Virus record (IMG/VR): IMGVR_UViG_3300005613_000477
Coordinates: 1-21,213 of that record
Reading direction: 5' to 3' (one strand)
From: a virus
Length of the DNA: 21,213 nucleotides
A program made the translations under genes and the position numbers. The notes beneath the pieces are model-generated. The model searched no databases and had not been told where the DNA came from. It saw only the letters and a list, made by a program, of their open reading frames with translations. Below are positions 15,154-21,213 of the stretch, piece after piece; positions within the stretch are counted from its first letter, which is position 1, and each line of letters begins with the position of its first letter.

Positions 15154-16787
15154 CGAACGGAACAAAAGTTGTAAAAAGATCAGGAAACCTTGAATCTCTC
15201 AATCTCAATAAACTTCATGTAATGGTAGAAGAAGCTTGTAAGGACCTTGCTGGGGTCTCTGCTAGTCAAGTGGAGATGCAGTCTGGCATTCAGTTTTATG
15301 ATGGCATTACAACGGCAGAGATTCAGGAGATTCTAATTCGTTCTGCATCAGATTTGATTGATTTGGACCACCCAAACTACCAGTATGTTGCAGCAAGGTT
15401 ACTTCTCTTTTCTCTTCGTAAACAATTGTTTGGTGGAATGCATGATTCTCCAAAAGTTTTGGAGCATGTTCAAAAATGTGTGGAGTCTGGAGTTTATGAT
15501 GCGGAAATTTTAGATTTATATTCTGATGAAGAGTTTGAAAAACTTGAATCATTTATTGATCATCAGAGAGATTATCTTTTTACTTATGCCGGTCTTCGTC
15601 AAGTTGTAGATAAGTATCTTGTGCAGGATAGAAGCACTGGAAAGGTGTATGAAACTCCACAATTCATGTATCTTTTGATTGCAGCAACTATTTTTTCCAA
15701 GTATCCTAAAGAAACAAGACTTGATTACGTAAGGAGATACTATGACGCAATCTCAAAACACAAAATCAACATTCCCACACCTATCATGGCGGGAGTGCGA
15801 ACTCCACTTCGACAATATGCTAGCTGTGTGCTTATTGATTCTGATGACACCCTCGATAGCATCTTTAGTTCTGATATGGCTATCGGCCGATATGTTGCAC
15901 AAAGGGCGGGAATCGGTATCAACGCAGGTCGAATCCGTGGCATCAACAGCAAAATCAGGGGGGGAGAAGTTACTCACACAGGTGTTGTCCCTTTCCTCAA
16001 GAAGTTTGAAAGCACTGTCAGATGCTGCACTCAAAATGGCATCAGAGGTGGATCAGCGACAGTACACTTCCCCATCTGGCACCAAGAAATAGAAGACATC
16101 CTCGTATTAAAAAATAATAAGGGATCTGAAGATAATCGTGTTCGTAAGTTAGATTATAGTATTCAAACCAGTAAAATCTTCTATGAGCGATTTATCAAAG
16201 ACGAAGACATTACTCTCTTCAGTCCACACGACGTTCCTGGTTTGTATGATGCTTTTGGCACTGATAGATTTGATGAGTTATATGTGGGTTATGAATCAGA
16301 TAACTCTGTTCCAAGAAAAACTATCGGAGCTCAAGAACTCTTTCTAAGTCTTTTGAAAGAAAGAGCAGAGACAGGTCGTATTTACATCATGAATATCGAT
16401 CACTGCAATTCTCACTCATCTTTTATGGATAAAGTTGAGATGAGTAATCTTTGTGTTTCTGGTGATACGCAAATTACAATTGAGTTCTATTATGGAAAAG
16501 ATTGTATAAGAAAGACAATTAGCATTAAAAACTTGGATGGGTATATTGCTGATCCAAATTACAAAGATTTAAAAGTTCTTTCTTATAATATTCAATCTAA
16601 TCAAGAAGAGTGGGCACAAATTACTAATTTTACAGAAACCTCACCAAAAGCAAAGGTAATGAAAATTACTGATGAAGAAAGTGGTAAGAGTATCGTGGTC
16701 ACACCAGAGCACCAAGTATTCACAAAAAATCGTGGATATGTAATGGCAAAGGACTTAACTGAAAATGATGAGTTGGTAATTAACTGA
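15150..16787 (+). CDS. nrdA: NrdA N-terminal part fused to N-half of a split intein
   Basis: 545 residues from ATG 15150, whose ATGA overlap with the primase stop makes it preferable to the TTG at 15138. Residues 1 to about 95 are an ATP cone (VVKRSGNLESLNLNKL), the allosteric activity site of class Ia ribonucleotide reductase. The barrel domain has C226 in YASCVLIDSDDTLDS, matching redox cysteine C225 of E. coli. Residues 1-434 end in MSNL, the sequence just before the radical cysteine in NrdA. From C435 on, the protein is intein: CVSGDTQITIE (block A) and IVVTPEHQVFT (block B), ending LTENDELVIN and a stop. Reductase activity needs splicing to the product at 17514-18608. Ribonucleotide reductase supplies deoxynucleotides for phage replication. 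Confidence 0.95.
   Translation: MTNGTKVVKRSGNLESLNLNKLHVMVEEACKDLAGVSASQVEMQSGIQFYDGITTAEIQEILIRSASDLIDLDHPNYQYVAARLLLFSLRKQLFGGMHDSPKVLEHVQKCVESGVYDAEILDLYSDEEFEKLESFIDHQRDYLFTYAGLRQVVDKYLVQDRSTGKVYETPQFMYLLIAATIFSKYPKETRLDYVRRYYDAISKHKINIPTPIMAGVRTPLRQYASCVLIDSDDTLDSIFSSDMAIGRYVAQRAGIGINAGRIRGINSKIRGGEVTHTGVVPFLKKFESTVRCCTQNGIRGGSATVHFPIWHQEIEDILVLKNNKGSEDNRVRKLDYSIQTSKIFYERFIKDEDITLFSPHDVPGLYDAFGTDRFDELYVGYESDNSVPRKTIGAQELFLSLLKERAETGRIYIMNIDHCNSHSSFMDKVEMSNLCVSGDTQITIEFYYGKDCIRKTISIKNLDGYIADPNYKDLKVLSYNIQSNQEEWAQITNFTETSPKAKVMKITDEESGKSIVVTPEHQVFTKNRGYVMAKDLTENDELVIN
16452..16784 (+). other. Split intein, N-terminal fragment (111 residues)
   Basis: Starts at the TGT codon 16452 (Cys1, the first splicing nucleophile) after SNL. 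Block A is CVSGDT, and block B is TPEH with the conserved Thr and His. The fragment ends in ELVIN just before the stop. With 33 residues in the C-fragment the whole intein is 144 residues, a mini-intein without an in-frame endonuclease domain. It resembles the NrdA split inteins I recall from marine viral metagenomes. Confidence 0.92.
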
Positions 16788-16791
16788 TATA

Positions 16792-16843
16792 TAGGAAGTG
16801 TAATGTCTATATTTTATAAATAGTTATGAGATTACACTTCCTA
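16792..16843 (+). promoter_or_regulatory. Hairpin over the endonuclease leader, with promoter in its loop
   Basis: A perfect 13-bp inverted repeat: TAGGAAGTGTAAT (16792-16804) and ATTACACTTCCTA (16831-16843), with a 26-base loop. The 3' arm ends two bases before the endonuclease ATG at 16846, so in read-through RNA the start region is buried in a stem. A late promoter in the loop would give RNA lacking the 5' arm. This design is known for I-TevI in T4. No T-tract follows, so it is not a terminator. Confidence 0.85.
16815..16822 (+). promoter_or_regulatory. T4-type late promoter inside the hairpin loop
   Basis: TATAAATA, 23 bases before the endonuclease ATG. Initiation around 16828-16830 would just omit the loop and 5' arm and free the start codon. 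The transcript would also cover the second NrdA piece and nrdB. Confidence 0.8.
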
Positions 16844-16845
16844 CA

Positions 16846-17520
16846 ATGAAAACATATATTGTTTATAAAATTACTAATAAGAAAAACGGAAAATATTACA
16901 TAGGAAAAACTGAATATTCTTTAGAGCATCGTTGGAATCGCCATTTATCGTCAGCAAGAAATGGTTCTAAATTTAGATTTCATTCCGCTATTAGAAAATA
17001 TGGTGAAGATTGTTGGGACTTATCTGTGATTGAAACTTATCAAACTGAAGATGAAAACTTTATCAATGAAAAGGAATCGCACTTCATCAAACTCTTTGAA
17101 AGTGATACTAAAAAAGGTTATAATGCAACTTCAGGAGGAACTGGTGGTTGGATGCTTCCCCGATGCTCACAAGAGGTTCAAGAAAAGTGGAGAAATGGTA
17201 TTTCTGTAAGAACTACTGGTTATAACAACCCAAACTATTCTGGACTTACTGACGAACAACTTATAGAAATTGGTGTGAAGTTTGCCAAAAAGTATGGATT
17301 TATTGGTGGAAGAAAAAGAATAGTTGAGTTTGCTTCTAGTGAATTGAATGTAAAGTTCCCAAAACATTTTTCTAAAAATAGATTTAGAGGAAATCATCAA
17401 AACTTTTATAAATGTATTGAAGAACAAACAGGATTAATGTATAATCCTTACTATAAAGACGAAACTCAAAGAGCACTTGCTAAACAACTTTTAGAACAAA
17501 ATAGGAGAAAAAAATGTTAA
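16846..17520 (+). CDS. GIY-YIG homing endonuclease between the split nrdA halves
   Basis: 224 residues. The GIY-YIG domain occupies about residues 1-97: YIVYKITNKKNGKYYIGKT (the first motif is VYKI rather than GIY; YYIG fits), HRWNRHL with the catalytic arginine R29, the metal-binding glutamate in NEKESHF (E75 or E77), and GYNAT (N93). The rest is a DNA-binding tail with a possible helix-turn-helix (LIEIGVKFAKKYGFIGGRKR) and basic C-terminus. No Shine-Dalgarno precedes the ATG. Homing endonucleases of this family, such as I-TevI, cut unoccupied alleles so that repair copies the element in. Here the likely target is the uninterrupted nrdA radical-cysteine site. The last seven bases overlap the start of the second NrdA piece. 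Confidence 0.93.
   Translation: MKTYIVYKITNKKNGKYYIGKTEYSLEHRWNRHLSSARNGSKFRFHSAIRKYGEDCWDLSVIETYQTEDENFINEKESHFIKLFESDTKKGYNATSGGTGGWMLPRCSQEVQEKWRNGISVRTTGYNNPNYSGLTDEQLIEIGVKFAKKYGFIGGRKRIVEFASSELNVKFPKHFSKNRFRGNHQNFYKCIEEQTGLMYNPYYKDETQRALAKQLLEQNRRKKC
17503..17507 (+). promoter_or_regulatory. Ribosome-binding site of the second NrdA piece
   Basis: AGGAG, six bases before ATG 17514, lying entirely within the coding sequence of the endonuclease. It lets the C-half of NrdA be translated independently while tying it to the endonuclease 3' end. Confidence 0.8.
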
Positions 17521-17612
17521 AGATTGAATATCTTGAAGAAGAAATTCCCGTTTATGATATTACAGTAGAAGGAACTCACAATTTCTTCGCAAATGATATT
17601 CTTGTCCATAAT
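17514..17612 (+). other. Split intein, C-terminal fragment (33 residues)
   Basis: Begins with its own ATG. Block F is VYDITVEGTHNFFAND; block G is ILVHN followed by Cys. The final His-Asn performs asparagine cyclisation, and the +1 Cys (17613-17615) is the second splicing nucleophile. Length is typical for natural C-inteins. Confidence 0.93.
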
Positions 17613-18608
17613 TGCCAAGAAATCACACTTCCAACAAAACCTATTCAACATATTGATGATAAAAATGGCGAAATTGCGCTATGCATTTTGTCTGCTGTTA
17701 ATATTGGAAAGTTGAAAGATGAAGAGGATTTAAAAGATCTTTGTGATCTTTCTGTTAGATCACTAGATGAATTAATCGATTTTCAAGAATATCCTGTAAG
17801 AGCAGCTGAAATTGCTACAAAGGCACGTAGGTCTCTTGGTATAGGATACATTGGACTGGCACATTATTTGGCAAAAAATGGAGTAACTTATGATTCCCCA
17901 GAAGCTTGGAAACTCATTCATGATTTAACAGAAGCATTTCAGTATCATTTGATTCGTGCATCGGTTAGAGTTTCAAGAGAGAAAGGTCCATGTGAGTGGT
18001 GGAAGAAAACCAAATATGGAAATGGTATTTTACCTATTGACACATATAAAAAAGATGTAGACGAAATCGTTGCCAATGAGTTAAAATATGATTGGAATCG
18101 CCTCAGAGAGAAGATTCAAAAGTATGGCATACGTAATAGCACATTGTCCGCACAAATGCCCTCAGAAAGCAGCTCAGTCGTTTCTAATGCAACAAATGGT
18201 ATTGAACCACCAAGAGGATACTTATCAATTAAGAAGAGCAAAAAGGGACCTTTGAAACAAATTGTGCCGCAATATGCCACTCTCAAAAATAACTACACTC
18301 TTCTTTGGGATATGAAGAGTAATGAGGGTTATATTAATATTGTTGCCGTAATGCAAAAGTTTTTTGACCAAGCAATTTCTGGCAACTGGAGTTATAATCC
18401 ATTGAACTACCCCAATAATGAGGTTCCTGTGTCCGTAATGGCACAAGATCTTTTGACTACATATAAGTATGGTTGGAAGACAAGTTATTATCAAAATACT
18501 TATGATTTCAAAACGGATGAAATCGAAGAGTCCAAACCATCAATTGATAATTTAATTTCTGATATTTTAGATTCGTCGGAGGAAGATTGTGAGTCTTGTA
18601 AGATTTAA
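17514..18608 (+). CDS. nrdA: C-half of split intein fused to NrdA C-terminal part
   Basis: 364 residues. Residues 1-33 are the C-terminal intein fragment. C34 begins the extein as CQEITLPTKPI, the NrdA radical-site sequence (E. coli C439 and E441). Then GEIALCILSAVN carries the second redox cysteine (E. coli C462), MPSESSSVVSNATNGIEPPR is the typical C-terminal barrel signature, and SYYQNTYD holds the tyrosine pair of the radical path (E. coli Y730/Y731). The tail ends CESCKI, the thioredoxin- or glutaredoxin-reducible cysteines. The extein part is 331 residues; joined to 434 from the first piece it gives 765. All catalytic residues of a class Ia large subunit are present after splicing. nrdB follows. 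Confidence 0.95.
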   Translation: MLKIEYLEEEIPVYDITVEGTHNFFANDILVHNCQEITLPTKPIQHIDDKNGEIALCILSAVNIGKLKDEEDLKDLCDLSVRSLDELIDFQEYPVRAAEIATKARRSLGIGYIGLAHYLAKNGVTYDSPEAWKLIHDLTEAFQYHLIRASVRVSREKGPCEWWKKTKYGNGILPIDTYKKDVDEIVANELKYDWNRLREKIQKYGIRNSTLSAQMPSESSSVVSNATNGIEPPRGYLSIKKSKKGPLKQIVPQYATLKNNYTLLWDMKSNEGYINIVAVMQKFFDQAISGNWSYNPLNYPNNEVPVSVMAQDLLTTYKYGWKTSYYQNTYDFKTDEIEESKPSIDNLISDILDSSEEDCESCKI

Positions 18609-18633
18609 AACAAACACAACAGAGGAGAAGAAA

Positions 18634-19776
18634 ATGGTCAAACAAATGACCGTCTTTAATTCTGAAGAAGTTGACACCAAAAAGCAACCAATGTTTTTTG
18701 GAAAACCACTAGGTATACAAAGATATGATTCTTACAAATATCCAATTTTTGAAAAACTGACGACTCAACAATTAGGATATTTCTGGAGACCAGAAGAAGT
18801 CTCCTTACAAAAAGATATCTCAGACTACAAAACATTACGACCAGAACAAAAGCATATCTTTACCAGTAACTTGAAATATCAAGTTATGTTGGATTCTGTG
18901 CAAGGTAGAGGACCCAGTATGGCATTTGCACCGTATTGCTCTCTACCTGAGTTGGAAGCATGTATGAAGGTCTGGGAGTTTATGGAAATGATTCATTCTC
19001 GATCTTATACATATATTATCAAGAATGTTTATTCAGATCCTTCTGAAGTGTTTGATACGATTCTTCGTGATGAAAGAATCCTCGAACGTGCTTTTAGTGT
19101 TACTGAGTCTTATAATGACTTCATTAATCATGCTCAGCATTATGGAAGTACTGATGATTGGCTACATGCATTAGAAGAAGTACCATCAGCACAGGAAAGT
19201 AGATATGAACTCAAACGGAAACTTTTCAGAGCAATTGCAAACGTTAATATTCTTGAAGGTATTCGCTTTTACGTCAGTTTCGCTTGCAGTTTTGCTTTTG
19301 GCGAACTCAAACTTATGGAAGGAAGTGCAAAAATTGTCTCATTAATTGCAAGAGATGAGAATCAACATCTAGTCATTACTCAAAACATTCTGAATAAGTG
19401 GAAAGAGGGTGATGATCCTGAGATGAAGAAAATTGCATTAGAAGAGGAAAATTGGATTTATAAAACATTTGAAAAGGCAGTCAATCAAGAGAAACTTTGG
19501 GCAGAATATCTGTTTAAAGATGGATCTATGATTGGGTTGAATGATAAACTTCTGCAACAATACGTAGAATGGATTGCGAATCGTAGACTTAAGGCAATTG
19601 GTCTTAAACCACTTTATGATATTCCTGCAAAGAATAATCCACTTCCTTGGACTGAGCATTGGATCTCTTCTAAGGGACTTCAAGTGGCACCTCAAGAAAC
19701 GGAAATAGAGAGTTATATTATTGGTGGAATTAAACAAGATGTTACTGCCAATACTTTTAGTGATTTTAAGCTTTGA
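18634..19776 (+). CDS. nrdB: NrdB, class Ia ribonucleotide reductase radical subunit
   Basis: 381 residues from ATG 18634, which has AGGAG (18623-18627) six bases upstream; the in-frame GTG at 18589 lies within nrdA. Diiron ligands and radical tyrosine are all visible: D87 (VMLDSVQG), E118 and H121 with Y125 (FMEMIHSRSYTYI), E208 (NILEGIRFY), E242 and H245 (RDENQHL). These match E. coli D84, E115, H118, Y122, E204, E238 and H241. W51 in YFWRPEEV matches E. coli W48. NrdB makes the tyrosyl radical that is passed to the NrdA cysteine. The gene is intact, while its partner is split. A terminator follows at 19805. Confidence 0.96.
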   Translation: MVKQMTVFNSEEVDTKKQPMFFGKPLGIQRYDSYKYPIFEKLTTQQLGYFWRPEEVSLQKDISDYKTLRPEQKHIFTSNLKYQVMLDSVQGRGPSMAFAPYCSLPELEACMKVWEFMEMIHSRSYTYIIKNVYSDPSEVFDTILRDERILERAFSVTESYNDFINHAQHYGSTDDWLHALEEVPSAQESRYELKRKLFRAIANVNILEGIRFYVSFACSFAFGELKLMEGSAKIVSLIARDENQHLVITQNILNKWKEGDDPEMKKIALEEENWIYKTFEKAVNQEKLWAEYLFKDGSMIGLNDKLLQQYVEWIANRRLKAIGLKPLYDIPAKNNPLPWTEHWISSKGLQVAPQETEIESYIIGGIKQDVTANTFSDFKL

Positions 19777-19804
19777 CAATTACAAGAAACTGAAATATAT
19801 GGTT

Positions 19805-19831
19805 AGAGGGTCTTTAAAACCCTCTTTTTTT
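19805..19831 (+). terminator. Rho-independent terminator after nrdB
   Basis: AGAGGGT (19805-19811) and ACCCTCT (19819-19825) form a perfect 7-bp stem with a seven-base loop, followed by seven T residues (19825-19831). The T-tract again runs directly into TATAAATA. Confidence 0.9.
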
Positions 19832-19838
19832 ATAAATA
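19831..19838 (+). promoter_or_regulatory. T4-type late promoter of the last gene
   Basis: TATAAATA whose first T is the last T of the nrdB terminator, 30 bases before the ATG at 19869. The same layout and the same distance to the start codon occur at 12563. Confidence 0.85.
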
Positions 19839-19868
19839 AAAATACGACAGAAATTATTTCATAAAAAC

Positions 19869-21213
19869 ATGTCAACTATTAATTCTAAAACGGCACGAGA
19901 ACTGTTGGAAGCATACCATGCCGTATATCAGACTGAAGAAACAATTGCCGAAGAACAACTTTGGGAAGAAGTTGAAAATTGGGTGAACTCACTTATCGAA
20001 GAAGGTTATGACCTGAGTGAGTATACTTGGGAAGACATGTATGAAGCATATATTGAAGAGCAACCAGGAAATGTTAAAGCAGATTCAAAAGGAAATATCT
20101 TTCAAAGAGCGGAAGCTGAGCGCATCAAAGGTGCAAATAAATTGACTCAAGATGCAAGAGCAATTTTTGGTATGGATAAAAATAAACCAACTGCATCTAA
20201 ACCACAGACTGCACATATACCAAGAAACAGAAGAGGGCAAGGTGGAAGACCGCTTGGAGATACAACATATAGGTCTGGAGGAAGATTGGAGAGAGATGCA
20301 GCATCTAAAACTGCTCCCTCAAGCAAATTTAGAGATCTTGGCAGAAAGGTTCAGCAAAATGCTCCTAAAAATGAACCTATGGTTTTAAGAGGAGTTGATG
20401 GAAAGCCATTAGGAAAACCTCCTTCTAGTTCTACAGGAAGCGGTGGCGGCACCGGCTCTGGCGGTGGTAGATCTACACCACCTACCCCAGCACCTTCACG
20501 TACCCCAGCACCTACTGCTGCTGCAAAGACTGCTCCTAGACCTTCTGCACCAGCACCAGCAAAGCAGACTGGTGATAAGGCAAAGGACATGGCAACCTGG
20601 GCAAAGGCAAACCCAACACTTGCTGCTAAGAAGAAGACTCCAAACCCCTTGATGCAGAAAACCTTTGGTTATCAGACTGGCCAACAACCAACTAAACCAA
20701 GTGGTAATATTAAACCAAATGTTACTGGAATGAAGAGTGGAAGACTTGCTACTGCGATTTCTGGACCAAATAAGAAGATTGGTGAAGGATATGATGCATA
20801 TGATATCGTATTGAATTACATTGCCGAGAATGGTCATGCAGAGTCTCTAGAAGAGGCACATTACATCATGATGGAAATGAGTCCTGAAATGATTCAGGAT
20901 ATTGTGACTGAGTGTGAGGTAGTCAATTTTCTCTGTGTAGAAGGATACGCAGAAACTCTGGAAGAAGCAGAGTGGATGATGGCTAATCTGATTGATGAAG
21001 AAGCGATTGATATTATTCTCGGTGAGGAGCAACTTGATGAAGCAGATTCTATTGCTGCGATGAGAGAAAGAGCTGCTAAAAGAAGAAAGCAACGTTATGG
21101 TGCTAGTGATACCAGCCAAGGTGGGCGTGATGATTTTAGACCATACACCAAAGCAGATTATGAAAGAGGTGAAAAAAATGATCCTAGAAAGAAAGTAAAG
21201 AATGAAGAGTTTG
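19869..21213 (+). CDS. Probable structural or head-associated protein with repeats, 3' truncated
   Basis: Open from ATG 19869 to the window end (448 codons), so the C-terminus is missing. The N-terminus is acidic and helical (ARELLEAYHAVYQTEE, then EEGYDLSEYTWEDMYEAYIEE). Residues 110-182 are basic and glycine-rich. Residues 183-232 are a Ser-Gly-Pro-Ala-Thr low-complexity linker encoded by the most GC-rich DNA in the window. MATWAKANPTLA and NPLMQKTFGYQTG follow. Two diverged repeats of about 36 residues (311-346 and 350-384) share GHAESLEEA or GYAETLEEA, and a basic tail comes next. Late promoter and composition suggest a virion component. I associate these modules with T4-like cyanophage structural proteins; the exact role is unknown. 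Confidence 0.85.
   Translation, partial: MSTINSKTARELLEAYHAVYQTEETIAEEQLWEEVENWVNSLIEEGYDLSEYTWEDMYEAYIEEQPGNVKADSKGNIFQRAEAERIKGANKLTQDARAIFGMDKNKPTASKPQTAHIPRNRRGQGGRPLGDTTYRSGGRLERDAASKTAPSSKFRDLGRKVQQNAPKNEPMVLRGVDGKPLGKPPSSSTGSGGGTGSGGGRSTPPTPAPSRTPAPTAAAKTAPRPSAPAPAKQTGDKAKDMATWAKANPTLAAKKKTPNPLMQKTFGYQTGQQPTKPSGNIKPNVTGMKSGRLATAISGPNKKIGEGYDAYDIVLNYIAENGHAESLEEAHYIMMEMSPEMIQDIVTECEVVNFLCVEGYAETLEEAEWMMANLIDEEAIDIILGEEQLDEADSIAAMRERAAKRRKQRYGASDTSQGGRDDFRPYTKADYERGEKNDPRKKVKNEEF

Noticed and set aside
16788-17513. A group I intron as the cause of the nrdA break.
   Set aside because: The halves carry complete intein blocks with Cys1, His-Asn and Cys+1, and the space is filled by one endonuclease ORF and a 58-base gap, too little for an intron core.
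18589-18633. GTG start for nrdB within nrdA.
   Set aside because: ATG 18634 has a textbook AGGAG at six bases and places the diiron ligands in step with E. coli NrdB.
19773-19801. TTGACA with a possible -10 (TATATG) after a 17-base spacer at the end of nrdB.
   Set aside because: The -10 lacks the most conserved final T, and the nrdB terminator begins four bases later, so any RNA would be about 20 bases long.
1-21213. Minus-strand ORFs and internal plus-strand ORFs of 60-125 codons.
   Set aside because: They lie opposite or inside well-identified genes, have no recognisable motifs and have odd composition; I saw no minus-strand gene I could support.
1-21213. CRISPR arrays, insertion sequences, integrase or attachment sites.
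   Set aside because: No regularly spaced repeats, transposase motifs or integrase motifs were seen; the only mobile elements found are the homing endonucleases and the intein.

Overview
This is a tightly packed, AT-rich stretch of phage genome. Every gene is on the + strand, and there is no gene-free stretch over 300 bases. The gene set points to a T4-like myovirus of marine cyanobacteria: gp43 polymerase, UvsX, gp41 helicase, a phage-type MazG, gp61 primase, class Ia NrdA/NrdB, Hsp20, two tRNAs, and several small families I associate with cyanophages. Promoters of the T4 late type (TATAAATA) support this. I name no species, and a T4-like phage of another marine bacterium is not excluded.

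Layout. 1-339 is the end of an Hsp20 gene, closed by a strong terminator. The terminator stem holds the -35 box of a sigma70-like promoter that starts the replication operon (445-6504): two small paralogous proteins, DNA polymerase in two pieces, UvsX, gp41, MazG and a 31-residue ORF, mostly joined by TAATG or ATGA overlaps. 6496-7291 is a tRNA island: tRNA-Ala(UGC), a free-standing HNH endonuclease with its own late promoter, and tRNA-Leu(UAG). Each tRNA has its own extended -10 promoter placed almost at the tRNA 5' end.

7308-12549 holds accessory and probably late genes: a protein with a faint nuclease-like pattern, a nucleotidyltransferase with a capsid-targeting-like N-terminus, a long lysine-rich DUF3008-like protein with an EF-hand-like loop, and small ORFs, ending at a terminator. 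A late promoter then begins a run from 12601 of a probable structural protein, conserved small proteins, a coiled-coil membrane protein and the gp61 primase, followed by nrdA and nrdB.

The most striking locus is nrdA (15150-18608). The gene is broken in two by a split intein exactly before the catalytic thiyl-radical cysteine, and a complete GIY-YIG homing endonuclease gene lies between the halves. A 13-bp perfect hairpin with a late promoter in its loop sits just before the endonuclease start. The endonuclease 3' end carries the ribosome-binding site and start codon of the second NrdA half. Trans-splicing would rebuild a 765-residue NrdA, close to E. coli NrdA (761). The general arrangement ('fractured genes' with split inteins) is known from marine metagenomes; here it is complete, with its control elements and its nrdB partner. 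After nrdB, a terminator fused to a late promoter precedes a large probable structural gene that runs off the window.
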